Shown here: positions 17,091-25,078 of the stretch, in pieces
How the letters are laid out: every line of letters begins with the position of its first letter
How positions within the stretch are numbered: the first letter of the stretch is position 1
Origin: Streptosporangiaceae bacterium
GTDB taxonomy: Bacteria; Actinomycetota; Actinomycetes; Streptosporangiales; Streptosporangiaceae
Direction: 5' to 3'
NCBI GenBank assembly: GCA_025934375.1
Contig: JAICYD010000041.1
Location: 1-50,150 of the forward strand
Length of the DNA: 50,150 bases
Notes under the pieces: model-generated
Seen by the model: only the letters and a program-made list of their open reading frames with translations
What the model was told of the DNA's origin: nothing
Database searches by the model: none
Program-made: the position numbers and the translations under genes

Positions 17091-17132
17091 CGGCATGCCT
17101 AGCTGTGACTGCCGGCATGCCTAGGAGTGACT
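17091..17132. promoter_or_regulatory. Tandem 20-bp direct repeat with 22-bp period, candidate operator
   Basis: CGGCATGCCTAGCTGTGACT (17091-17110) is repeated as CGGCATGCCTAGGAGTGACT (17113-17132), 18 of 20 identical, each with the palindrome GGCATGCC. The 22-bp period is about two helical turns, as for a protein binding side by side. It lies in the divergent spacer between the Cys-rich gene and the sigma factor, so it could control either or both. Confidence 0.5.
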
Positions 17133-17246
17133 AGGGGGTGGGCGGGCTGATGGGACCCGAGTGAAGCATCTCGCGGCGACATGCCGTATCGTTACCTGAT
17201 AATTACAGTGAGTAGTTCTGATGAGCCACCGACTGTGGGGGACCGC

Positions 17247-17921
17247 ATGGCGTTCGGGGACTATGTGCGCTCCCGTGGCGGCATGCTGCTCCGGTCGGCC
17301 ATGGCCCTGACCGGGGGAAACCGGGCCGACGCGGAGGACCTCGTCCAGCTCACGCTGATAAAGACGTTCCAGGTGTGGGACCGGATCAGCGACCTCGCGG
17401 CGCTGGATACATATGTGCGCCGCGCCATGGTCAACACGCACATCTCCACGTGGCGCCGGCGGCGAGTGGATGAATACCCCGCCGATGAGCTACCGGACCA
17501 GCCGGTCGGTGACCCCACCGAGCAGTACGACCTGCAGGACGTGGTCCAGCGCGCCCTTGGCCGGCTACCCCGGCAGATGCGCGTCGCGGTCATCTTGCGG
17601 TACTACGACGACCTGACCGAGCCCGAGGTCTCCGCGACGATGGGGGTGACCGTGGGGACGGTCAAGAGCACCGTGGCGCGCGCCCTGGCCAAGCTGCGCA
17701 CCGACGAGCAACTGTGCGCGGACATTGCGCCGTACCGGGACGGGGCCGTCTTCCGCGTCCCCGCCCCCCGCCAGGACGGCGATCCGAACGGAGCGGCGAG
17801 CGCCGTCACTGACGGGGCGCCGGGCGCCGTTCCCGGCGCGATGCCTGGCCAGCGCGGGGTCCCAGGCCAGCGGGGAGCGCCCGCTCCGGGCGCGGCCGCC
17901 CAGGCGCGGCCCCCTTCGTGA
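17247..17921 (+). CDS. SigE-family RNA polymerase sigma factor
   Basis: The start is ATG 17247 (MAFGDYVRSRGG), five bases after GGGGG. Earlier in-frame starts at 17181 and 17208 would add residues not typical of the family. The protein has about 224 residues. Region 2 covers LRSAMALTGGNRADAEDLVQLTLIKTFQVWDRI. Region 4 covers LPRQMRVAVILRYYDDLTEPEVSATMGVTVGTVKSTVARALAKLR, the helix-turn-helix that reads the -35. This is the SigE-family (SigE-like ECF) group abundant in actinomycetes. A 60-residue Ala/Pro/Gly-rich tail (GAPGAVPGAMPGQRG...) is extra. No anti-sigma factor follows, which is common for this group. It diverges from the Cys-rich/MauE pair, its most likely target. Confidence 0.85.
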   Translation: MAFGDYVRSRGGMLLRSAMALTGGNRADAEDLVQLTLIKTFQVWDRISDLAALDTYVRRAMVNTHISTWRRRRVDEYPADELPDQPVGDPTEQYDLQDVVQRALGRLPRQMRVAVILRYYDDLTEPEVSATMGVTVGTVKSTVARALAKLRTDEQLCADIAPYRDGAVFRVPAPRQDGDPNGAASAVTDGAPGAVPGAMPGQRGVPGQRGAPAPGAAAQARPPS

Positions 17922-18011
17922 GGGCGGGGTTACCAAATACGCGCCAACGTGGCACTATCACCGGAAAGGGCATCGGACCTGCGCGATCCGAAGGTGGAGG
18001 CGGCAGCAGCA

Positions 18012-19655
18012 GTGGACAGCACGATGATGGACATCCCGCTGACGGTCACGTCGATCATGCGGTATGGCACCTCCTTGTTCGGCGACAAGGAAGTCGTCAC
18101 CTGCGCGGGGCCCGAGCCAGCGCGACGCCGCTCCTATGCCCAGGCTGGCGTGCGCGCCGCCCGGCTGGCGAGCGCGCTGCGCGGCATCGGCGTCGACGGC
18201 GACCAGCGCGTGGGCACGTTCATGTGGAACAACGCCGACCACCTCGAGGCCTACCTCGCCGTCCCCTCGATGGGGGCTGTGCTGCACACGCTGAACATCC
18301 GGCTATCGGCGGACCAGGTAGGCTACATCGCCACCCACGCGGGGGACTACGCGGTCATCGTGGATGAGTCCCTGGTGCCGCTGTTCGCTCCGGTGCTGGA
18401 GCACGCGGCGGACATCAAGCACGTGATCGTCACCGGGGATCCTGCTCGCCTGGGAGACCATGAGTCGGCCCTCGGCGGCCCGGGACGCGCGGTTCACTCC
18501 TACGAGGAACTGCTCGCCGCCGCGGCGCCCTCCTTCGCCTGGCCGGCCATCGACGAGCGCTCGGCGGCGGCCATGTGCTATACCAGCGGCACGACCGGCC
18601 TGCCCAAGGGCGTGGCGTACAGCCACCGGTCAACGTACCTGCACTCCATGGGACCGTGCATGAGCAACGCCATGGCTCTGTGCGAGCGCGACCGGGTGCT
18701 CCCGGTCGTTCCCATGTTCCACGCGAACGCCTGGGGCCTGGCGTACGCGGCCCTGCTCGCGGGCGCGGACCTGGTCATGCCGGACAAGTTCATGATCCCC
18801 GCTGCGATTACCGCGCTCATCGAGACCGAGACGGTGACCCTCGGGGCGGGCGTGCCGACGATCTGGGGTGGCATGCTCGCGCACCTGCGCGCCGCCGGAG
18901 GCGACATCTCCTCGCTGCGCCTGCTGGTCTGCGGGGGATCGGCGCTGCCGGAGTCGATGATGCGGGCTTACAAGGCGGAGTTCGGCGTCACCATGCTGCA
19001 CGCGTGGGGGATGACGGAGCTGTCCCCGCTCGGGTCGGTCGCGCACCCGCCGGTCGGGGTCACCGCCGAGGAGGAGTGGGAGTACCGGGCGAGCCAGGGA
19101 CGGCTGTTTTGCACCGTCGAGGGGCGACTGACCGGCGACAACGGCGCGGTCCTGCCGTCCGACGGCAAGGCCGTCGGCGAGCTGGAGGTGCGCGGCCCGT
19201 GGATCACCGGCTCGTACTACAAGGACCCGGCGCCGGAGAAGTTCCATGACGGATGGCTGCGCACCGGCGACGTGGGCACCCTGGACACGGGCGGGTTCAT
19301 CCGGCTCACCGACCGGGCCAAGGACGTGATCAAGTCCGGCGGCGAGTGGATCTCCTCGATGGAGCTGGAGAACCTGCTGATGGGCCACCCGTCCGTCGCC
19401 GAGGCGGCCGTCATCGGCGTCCCCGACGAGAAGTGGGGCGAACGGCCGCTGGCGGCCGTCGTCCCCGTCGAGGGCGCGAGCCTGACGACCGAGGAACTGC
19501 GCGCCTTCCTCGCCGAGCGGGTCCCGAAGTGGCAGGTCCCGGAGCGGTGGGCGTTCATCGCCGAGGTCCCGAAGACCTCGGTCGGGAAGTTCTCGAAGGT
19601 CCGCATGCGCGAGGCCTACCAGCGAGGCGAGTACGCGGTGATCGAGGCCCGCTAA
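18012..19655 (+). CDS. Fatty-acyl-CoA synthetase (AMP-dependent ligase)
   Basis: An adenylate-forming ligase of about 547 residues that activates a fatty or aromatic acid to acyl-AMP and then acyl-CoA. Motifs in order are CYTSGTTGLPKGVAYSHR (P-loop A3), VVPMFHANAWGLAYAALLAGADLVMP, LHAWGMTELSPLG (A5), DGWLRTGDVGTLDTGGFIRLTDRAKDVIKSGGEWIS (A7-A8 hinge) and the catalytic Lys in PKTSVGKFSKVRMR (A10). The long-chain FadD class is favoured by the MTELSP and SGGEWISS patterns. The start is placed at GTG 18012 behind GGTGGAGG; GTG 17949 is possible but has no Shine-Dalgarno. It follows the sigma gene by about 90 bp, and co-transcription is possible but not shown. Confidence 0.88.
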   Translation: MDSTMMDIPLTVTSIMRYGTSLFGDKEVVTCAGPEPARRRSYAQAGVRAARLASALRGIGVDGDQRVGTFMWNNADHLEAYLAVPSMGAVLHTLNIRLSADQVGYIATHAGDYAVIVDESLVPLFAPVLEHAADIKHVIVTGDPARLGDHESALGGPGRAVHSYEELLAAAAPSFAWPAIDERSAAAMCYTSGTTGLPKGVAYSHRSTYLHSMGPCMSNAMALCERDRVLPVVPMFHANAWGLAYAALLAGADLVMPDKFMIPAAITALIETETVTLGAGVPTIWGGMLAHLRAAGGDISSLRLLVCGGSALPESMMRAYKAEFGVTMLHAWGMTELSPLGSVAHPPVGVTAEEEWEYRASQGRLFCTVEGRLTGDNGAVLPSDGKAVGELEVRGPWITGSYYKDPAPEKFHDGWLRTGDVGTLDTGGFIRLTDRAKDVIKSGGEWISSMELENLLMGHPSVAEAAVIGVPDEKWGERPLAAVVPVEGASLTTEELRAFLAERVPKWQVPERWAFIAEVPKTSVGKFSKVRMREAYQRGEYAVIEAR

Positions 19656-19723
19656 ACCCTGGTACGCTAAACGACACCGCATGGACGCGGCTGTGCTCCG
19701 CACGGCCGTCATTCCGCGTGGTT

Positions 19724-19812
19724 GGAGGATTCGCCTAGTCAGGTCTATGGCGCCGCACTGCTAATGCGGTTAGGGGGTGACCCCTTCCGGAGTTCAAATC
19801 TCCGATCCTCCG
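19724..19812 (+). tRNA. tRNA-Ser(GCU)
   Basis: An intact class II tRNA. The acceptor is GGAGGAT / ATCCTCC. The D arm contains CGCCTAGTCAGG. The anticodon arm is CCGCA-CTGCTAA-TGCGG (anticodon GCT), the variable arm TTAGGGGGTGACCCCTTC, and the T arm CGGAG-TTCAAAT-CTCCG. The discriminator is G, and no CCA is encoded. It reads serine AGC/AGU codons. Confidence 0.95.
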
Positions 19813-20091
19813 CCCAGCTAGCCGCCAGGTTCCGCAGAGGCTTTCGATCCTCTCGGACTGCCGGGATGCCGGTCGCGGCTTACGCGGCCGAGCCGGCTGG
19901 CACCTGGGATCGCTCGACCGCGGACAGGCCGTTCCGCCTGGTTTTCGCATCGTTGTCCGTTTCGCGTGGTTCCCGAGATGGCGACGGCGCGCTTGTGCCG
20001 CTTATGGGCAGCTGCGGCTTAACGTGCGTTTCGTATAAAGAGTTGACGAAGTGCGCAGTCGCGTGGTCTGCTGGCAGTCAAGAGTGGGGCA

Positions 20092-20328
20092 ATGGCGAAT
20101 ACGGGGCTTCGTGCCGCTCTGGAGGCAGTCGTGGCGATCCTTCTTATTCTTGCCATAGGTGGCGTCGCCTACTGGCAGTGGCGGGTGTCGTTGCGCAGGT
20201 GGCCGTACCGGCCGTGCCGGCGGTGCGGCGGGTCGTCGCGGACCGAGGGCAGTACCAAGCAGCGGTTCGGAAGGTGCCCGCGGTGCAACGGGACCGGGCG
20301 CCAGCTGCGCCGGGGGGCGCGGGTGTAG
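20092..20328 (+). CDS. Small membrane protein with zinc-ribbon tail
   Basis: A 78-residue protein. Residues 8-28 (AALEAVVAILLILAIGGVAYW) form one transmembrane helix. The cytosolic tail has two knuckles of DnaJ-like type, PCRRCGGSSR and RCPRCNGTGRQ, which would bind one zinc. I recall similar one-helix CxxC-G-x-G proteins in other actinomycetes, function unknown. The start is ATG 20092 with GGGG upstream. The 279-bp gap after tRNA-Ser contains TTGACG (20043) as a possible -35 element but no clear -10. Confidence 0.7.
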   Translation: MANTGLRAALEAVVAILLILAIGGVAYWQWRVSLRRWPYRPCRRCGGSSRTEGSTKQRFGRCPRCNGTGRQLRRGARV

Positions 20329-20452
20329 CTGGGCGCTGGGCGCCTGGGGGCAATGACGGCCGCGATTCTTCGTTTCGCATGAAATGTCAGCGGGCGTGTG
20401 CTTTCCTGGCCTTGAGCCGAATCTTGCCTGGTGGCAGGGTTTTGGGGGGCAA

Positions 20453-21520
20453 ATGGGGTACCGGGGGGCGAGAGTGCCAGGGCCGGGGCGGCGACCTGAG
20501 CCGTCATGGCCTACGGTCATCGCGACCACGATCCGGCTATGGGCTGAGCGTCATCCCGTCCCGGGCCACCGGGTGTTGCGGGGACGGCGCGGAATGCTGG
20601 CGGTGGCCGTGGTCATCGCGCTCGGGGTCGCGGCCGCGGGAGTGTTCATCGAGCGTGGGCTCGCGGTGCGCGAGGACACATCGTCAGGTGCGGCTACTTC
20701 GTCGCGGGCAGCCACACCGCCGACGGCCGGGACGAGTACGGCCGTGCGCTCTGGTTCTCCGGCCCCGGGCGCGCTGGGATCGTCCGGCGCCCTGGGGGTT
20801 TCGGTAGCCACGCGCGACCAGACCGCGAAATGGATCGCGACGCAAGTGACCGCCAGCGCGATCGTGGCCTGTGATCCCGCTATGTGCGCCACGCTGCAGG
20901 CAAGCGGCATCACCGCGGGCAGGCTGCTGGCGCTGGGAACTACCGCCGCCGACCCGCTCGGGTCGGATGTGGTCGTCGCTACGCCTGCGGTGCGCAGTCA
21001 GTTCGGGATCCGGCTGGCCGGCGTGTACGCGCCCGCCGTGATCGCGAGCTTCGGGTCCGGGGCCGGGCGGATCGACGTCCGCGCGATCGCGCCCTCCGGG
21101 GCCGCCGCCTACCAGTTGGTCCTGGCGGCGGATCTACGCGCCCGGATCTCGGCCGGCCAGCAGCTGCTGCGCAACCGGCGGATCATCGTGCCCGCTGCCG
21201 CGCGGGCGGAGCTGCTCGCCGGCGGGGTTGACCCGCGGGTGCTAATGACGCTGGCCACGCTGGCCGCGGAGCAGCCCGTGCGGATCCTCTCCTTCGGCGA
21301 CCCGTCGCCGGGGGCGAACTCGGCGGAGCCGCTGCGCGGCATGGAACTCGTCCCGCTAGCCGGTGGGAGCCTGGCACATTCGAGCCTGCGGTCCCTGCTG
21401 TCGTTCCTCAGCCAGCAGCGGCCGCCATTCGCCCCCCTGCGGGCGAGCATTACCCATTCATCCGCGCTCAGCGCGCAGTACGCGGCCCCCAGCCCGCTAG
21501 GGCTGCTCGGGGGCCGTTAG
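20453..21520 (+). CDS. Membrane-anchored unknown protein, first gene of the sortase operon
   Basis: About 355 residues from ATG 20453, with GGGGGG just upstream; ATG 20384 has no Shine-Dalgarno. A cytosolic N-terminus of about 45 residues is followed by one transmembrane helix (MLAVAVVIALGVAAAGVFI). A Ser/Thr/Ala linker then leads to an external domain of about 230 residues. That domain opens TAKWIATQVTASAIVACDPAMCATLQASG, where two Cys in CDPAMC could form a disulfide, and continues SDVVVATPAVRSQFG, YAPAVIASFGSGAGRIDVRAIAP, LRNRRIIVPAAARAELLAGGVDPRVLMTLATLAA and QPVRILSFGDPSPG. I do not know its function. It sits 34 bp before the DUF4397 gene and in the same operon as a class F sortase, so an envelope role is likely. 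Confidence 0.6.
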   Translation: MGYRGARVPGPGRRPEPSWPTVIATTIRLWAERHPVPGHRVLRGRRGMLAVAVVIALGVAAAGVFIERGLAVREDTSSGAATSSRAATPPTAGTSTAVRSGSPAPGALGSSGALGVSVATRDQTAKWIATQVTASAIVACDPAMCATLQASGITAGRLLALGTTAADPLGSDVVVATPAVRSQFGIRLAGVYAPAVIASFGSGAGRIDVRAIAPSGAAAYQLVLAADLRARISAGQQLLRNRRIIVPAAARAELLAGGVDPRVLMTLATLAAEQPVRILSFGDPSPGANSAEPLRGMELVPLAGGSLAHSSLRSLLSFLSQQRPPFAPLRASITHSSALSAQYAAPSPLGLLGGR

Positions 21521-21554
21521 AGGCAAGTAAATGGTTTGGGTAGGGGAGGGACCC

Positions 21555-22406
21555 GTGAAAGTACCGTCTGTCATCCGCCGGGTGATCGTCACGCTGGCCG
21601 GGCCGGCGCTGCTGCTCGGCGGCGCCGCCGTCAGTGCTGGCTCAGCGTCGGCGGCCACTTCGGACGTGGGGTGGGCCAGGCTTGCCCACCTGTCACCGAA
21701 CACGCCAGCTGTGGACGTCTACCTGTACTCCTTCGGCAACCAGTCCGCCAAGCTGGTGCTGCGCCATGTCGGGTACGGCGCGGTGTCGCCGTATCAGCCA
21801 CTTGGCGCGGGCGATTACACCGTTGCGATGCGCGCCGCCGGGGCAGCGGCCACGACTAAGCCGGTGCTGTCGGCAACCCTTGCCGTCACGGCTGGTCACG
21901 CTTACACCGTAGCCGGGCTAGGACCGGAATCCGGGCTGCGGCTACAGGTGCTCGATGACCAGCTGACCACGCCGTCCGGTAAGGCGCTGGTGCGCGTGGT
22001 CCAGGCGTCGCTGCGGCAGCACGTGGTGTCCGTGACCTACGGCGCAAACGCTGTTGTCAGCCACCTGGCGTTCGCGTCGGTGAGTTCCTACCAGGCGGTG
22101 GAGCCGGAAACCGCGGCAGTGCGCATCACCGGCGGCAGCGACACGGTGGCCTCCACCGTCCGCTTCGCGGCGGGGACGGTGCACACCCTGGTTGTCCTGG
22201 ACGGAGCCAAGGGCCTAGCGGTGGACAACATCACGGATGCCGCGGGCAGCGCGGTCATGCCCGCCGGCGGCGCGGGGACCGGATTTGGCGGCACCGCGCC
22301 CCGCGTGCCGTCTCCGTTGCCCTGGCTGCTCCTCATCGGGACCGGTTCCCTGGCGGCGATCGCCGGCGGCCTTCGCCTGCGCCGGCCGGCCCGTCAGCGG
22401 GCATGA
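21555..22406 (+). CDS. DUF4397 domain cell-surface protein
   Basis: The start is GTG 21555 four bases after GGAGGG. The protein has about 283 residues. It has a signal peptide (VIRRVIVTLAGPALLLGGAAVSAGSASA). Two beta-sandwich halves of DUF4397 follow: WARLAHLSPNTPAVDVYLY...GYGAVSPYQPLGAGDYTVAMR, and ALVRVVQASLRQHVVSVTYG...FASVSSYQAVEPETAAVRI. The tail has a Pro/Gly linker and a terminal transmembrane helix with a basic end (PWLLLIGTGSLAAIAGGLRLRRPARQR). A perfect LPXTG motif is absent. PSPLPW precedes the helix, so membrane retention rather than sortase anchoring is possible. DUF4397-sortase F pairing is common in actinomycetes; the substrate relation is inferred. Confidence 0.8.
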   Translation: MKVPSVIRRVIVTLAGPALLLGGAAVSAGSASAATSDVGWARLAHLSPNTPAVDVYLYSFGNQSAKLVLRHVGYGAVSPYQPLGAGDYTVAMRAAGAAATTKPVLSATLAVTAGHAYTVAGLGPESGLRLQVLDDQLTTPSGKALVRVVQASLRQHVVSVTYGANAVVSHLAFASVSSYQAVEPETAAVRITGGSDTVASTVRFAAGTVHTLVVLDGAKGLAVDNITDAAGSAVMPAGGAGTGFGGTAPRVPSPLPWLLLIGTGSLAAIAGGLRLRRPARQRA

Positions 22407-22413
22407 GCGCGCG

Positions 22414-23127
22414 TTGAGCATACTGGCCGGGCGGCGCGCGGCCGTGATCGCGCTCGCGATCGGGGTGATCACGGCGGGCGCCGGCGCAGCCGGACTCGCG
22501 CTAACCCGTCATCCGGTCGCAACGCGGTGGGCCGCGGTCGCGGCCCTGCCCGCGCCAACATCTCCCGCGCCAACACCGCCCGCGCCAACACCGCCCGCGC
22601 CAACACCGCCCGCGCCAACACTGCCCGCGGCGACCGGGCCGATCATCCCCGTCCGGCAGTCGCCGTCCACCGAGGTCGCCCGGCCAGTGACGCTCACCAT
22701 CCCGTCCATCGGCGTGCAGACTCCCCTGGTCACCCTCGGGCTGACGACCTCGGGGGCTCTTCAGGTCCCGTCATCGACGGCGGTCGCGGGCTGGTACACG
22801 GGAAGCCCGCGCCCCGGCGCCGTCGGGTCGGCGGTCATCGCCGGGCACATCGACTCCCGGGCCGGTCCGGGAGTCTTCCTCCGGCTATCACAATTGCGCC
22901 CTAACGACCGGGTGTACGTGCGGCGTGCGGACGGCACGCTCGCGGAGTTCCGGGTCACGGCCGTGCAGACCTACGCCAAGGACCACTTTCCCACGCTGGC
23001 CGTGTACGGCCCGGCCCCCGACCCCGAACTTCGCCTCATCACCTGCGGGGGCACCTTCGACCCGGGCACGCGCGCGTACCTCAGCAACGTGGTCGTCTAC
23101 GCGGTGGGGACCGGAGCCCAGAGCTGA
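22414..23127 (+). CDS. Class F sortase
   Basis: About 237 residues. The frame runs upstream into the DUF4397 gene, so the start is uncertain: TTG 22414, seven bases after that gene's stop, or GTG 22444. An N-terminal transmembrane helix (AVIALAIGVITAGAGAAGLAL) is followed by a Pro/Ala/Thr linker built of 15-bp repeats and the sortase barrel. The catalytic His is in AVIAGHIDSRAG, the Cys in LRLITCGGTFD, and the Arg in PGTRAYLSNVVVYA. Class F sortases cleave a sorting signal and transfer the protein to peptidoglycan or another nucleophile; some act without a pilus. The class assignment comes from the short barrel with TCGG and the neighbouring DUF4397 gene. Confidence 0.85.
   Translation: MSILAGRRAAVIALAIGVITAGAGAAGLALTRHPVATRWAAVAALPAPTSPAPTPPAPTPPAPTPPAPTLPAATGPIIPVRQSPSTEVARPVTLTIPSIGVQTPLVTLGLTTSGALQVPSSTAVAGWYTGSPRPGAVGSAVIAGHIDSRAGPGVFLRLSQLRPNDRVYVRRADGTLAEFRVTAVQTYAKDHFPTLAVYGPAPDPELRLITCGGTFDPGTRAYLSNVVVYAVGTGAQS
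22549..22623 (+). repeat. Five tandem 15-bp repeats in the sortase linker
   Basis: Five units of CCCGCGCCAACACCG (first and last slightly diverged) encode PAPTP repeats between the sortase membrane helix and its catalytic domain. Such repeats probably vary in number between strains and would change the reach of the enzyme across the wall. Confidence 0.85.
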
Positions 23128-23255
23128 TCCGCGTCCGGGCCGCCAGCCGGGCGCCGGGCCGCGGGAACGCGCCGGCGAAGTCCACCATGGTCACTGGAGT
23201 GACTCTAGTCTCGCAGCGTTCCAACCGAAGCGGCGCGGGTAGCGTCATAAGGGTT

Positions 23256-23954
23256 ATGCGGACTTCAACAAGCACATCCGTGGCGGCCACGATCGTCGGA
23301 ATTGGCGTGGCGGCCCTGATGGCGGCGTGCGCGTCGGCTGGGGGCTCCGCCGGGCCGGCGGTGGCCGCAGGCGCCACGACCGGAGCCCCCCAGGCGGCAT
23401 CCGCCGTCCCGGCCTCCCCCGTGAGCAGTGCCTCCCCTAGCAGTGCCTCCCCCGACAATGCCTCCCCGGGTGCCCCGGCCAACCCGGCCGCCAGTGGCCA
23501 GCCGGCGGGCTCGGCGCAGCCGTTGTGCCGGACCGCCGACCTGAAAGTTACGAAGGGCCTCACGGGCGCGGCGGCCGGCTCGGTCTACATGCAAATCGAC
23601 TTCACCAACACCTCGGGCGCGGCGTGCACCCTGTACGGCTACCCCGGCGTCGCCCTCACCAGGTCGACCACCACGACCAGCCAGGTTGGGCTGGCGGCGA
23701 CCCGGAGCACCGGGCAGCCGTACCGGCTCGTCACGCTGGCGCCGAAGGCCTCGGCCAGCGCGACCTTGCACCTTGTCCAGGTGGTCAACTACCCGGCTGC
23801 CCGCTGCGGCCCGGTGAGCGGCAGCTTCCTGCAGGTCTACCCGCCGGGCCAGAAGACCGCCGTTTACCTCTCGTACCAGGGCCAGACGTGCACCAAGCCA
23901 GTGTTCGCGATGGGCATCGGCGCCGTCCAGCCCGGCACCGCCCCTGGTCACTGA
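23256..23954 (+). CDS. DUF4232 secreted lipoprotein
   Basis: The start is ATG 23256 with AGGG upstream. The protein has about 232 residues. Signal TSVAATIVGIGVAALMAAC carries a lipobox MAAC. A Ser/Pro/Ala-rich stalk follows (ASPVSSASPSSASPDNASPG). The DUF4232 beta-sandwich has its usual signatures: PLCRTADLKVT, VYMQIDFTNTSGAACTLYGYPGVAL, and a late YPAARCGPVSGSFLQVYPPGQ with CTKPV, where the paired cysteines probably form disulfides. DUF4232 proteins are common surface lipoproteins of actinomycetes with unknown ligand. It follows the sortase gene by about 130 bp and may share envelope regulation. Confidence 0.82.
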   Translation: MRTSTSTSVAATIVGIGVAALMAACASAGGSAGPAVAAGATTGAPQAASAVPASPVSSASPSSASPDNASPGAPANPAASGQPAGSAQPLCRTADLKVTKGLTGAAAGSVYMQIDFTNTSGAACTLYGYPGVALTRSTTTTSQVGLAATRSTGQPYRLVTLAPKASASATLHLVQVVNYPAARCGPVSGSFLQVYPPGQKTAVYLSYQGQTCTKPVFAMGIGAVQPGTAPGH

Positions 23955-24042
23955 CGCACCCGGCTGCCACTTGGGGTGGGTGTCTCGCGCACATGCCCCG
24001 CCCTGGGATACTTTCTTCTCCGTGCAGGCAGAGGGAGGCTTC

Positions 24043-25074
24043 GTGGCAGCGACAGGCGACTGGGTGACCGTCGGGATCGACAACGGCGGGACAGCGAACA
24101 ACGGCACCGTCCGTGACGCGGACGGCCGGTTCCTGGTGAACACGATGGCGGAAATCCCCAGCCTGGTGCGCGAGGGCCCCGACGTCGCGATCCCGGCGCT
24201 GGTGGACGCGGTGGACAAGGTGCTGGCCATCACCGGCCTCGCCCGCTCGTCGGTGCGCGCGGTGGGGCTGGACACGCCCGGCCCGGCTAGTGCGGTCGGC
24301 GTGCTGGCCTCCGGCGGGGCCACCAACTTCGGCCACGTGGCATGGGGCGGCTACGACATCCGGGGCGCGTTCGAGGAGCGGCTGGGGATCCCGGTCATCT
24401 ACAACAACGACGCCAACGCGGCCGCGCTGTACGCGCACCACGTCCGGTTCGCCGACGCGGCGAATGAGCGCAGCTCGGTGGCGGCGATCGTGGGGACCGG
24501 CCTGGGCGGTGGCGTGGTCTACATGGGCGATGTCGTGTCGGGGGCGGCTGGCATGGCCGGGGAGCTTGGCCACATGCCGATCCCCATGCACGACCTGCTC
24601 GAAGTGGGGCAGCCGATCCCGTCCTGCAACTGCGGCCTGATCGCCGACGCGGAATCGGTCGCCTCCCTCACCGGGATCAAGCGGAACCTGCTGCCCTACT
24701 GGCTCACCCGATACCCGGATCACGACCTAGCCGACCAGCCGATCGACGTCGCCGCGAAGGCGGTCCGGGGATACGCCGAGAAGGGCGACCCGATGGCGCT
24801 GGCGATCTTCCGGCAGCAGGCCATGGCGATCGGCGAGGTGTTCTCCATCGCCGCCAAGTTCACCGACCCCGATGTCTACTTCGTGGGCGGCGGGGTGATC
24901 GAGGCGGCCCCGCACTTCCGTGACTGGTTCCTGGACACCGTGCGCCAGCACACGAAGCTCATGATCGAGCAGTCGGTGGTGGAGGAGATCACGCTGGTCC
25001 CGGACCTGGACATGGCCGGCGCACGGGGCTCGGCCATCGCCGCCGCCACCTGGGTAGCCGGTCGCCAGGGCTGA
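24043..25074 (+). CDS. ROK family sugar kinase
   Basis: The start is GTG 24043, four bases after GGGAGG; the upstream in-frame codons are not family-like. The protein has about 343 residues. ROK kinases phosphorylate glucose, fructose, N-acetylmannosamine or similar sugars with ATP. Motifs are IDNGGTANNG (phosphate loop 1), LDTPGPAS, IYNNDANAAALYA (catalytic Asp in NNDAN), IVGTGLGGGVV (phosphate 2), GELGHMPI with nearby CNCG of the ROK zinc site, and DVYFVGGGVIEAAP (adenosine loop). There is no N-terminal DNA-binding domain, so it is an enzyme and not a NagC-type repressor. The sugar cannot be decided from sequence. Confidence 0.85.
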   Translation: MAATGDWVTVGIDNGGTANNGTVRDADGRFLVNTMAEIPSLVREGPDVAIPALVDAVDKVLAITGLARSSVRAVGLDTPGPASAVGVLASGGATNFGHVAWGGYDIRGAFEERLGIPVIYNNDANAAALYAHHVRFADAANERSSVAAIVGTGLGGGVVYMGDVVSGAAGMAGELGHMPIPMHDLLEVGQPIPSCNCGLIADAESVASLTGIKRNLLPYWLTRYPDHDLADQPIDVAAKAVRGYAEKGDPMALAIFRQQAMAIGEVFSIAAKFTDPDVYFVGGGVIEAAPHFRDWFLDTVRQHTKLMIEQSVVEEITLVPDLDMAGARGSAIAAATWVAGRQG

Positions 25075-25078
25075 CCAC

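Noticed and set aside
22549..22623. CRISPR-like regular repeats
   Set aside because: The 15-bp units are contiguous, in frame and have no spacers, so they are protein repeats. No other array is seen in the window.
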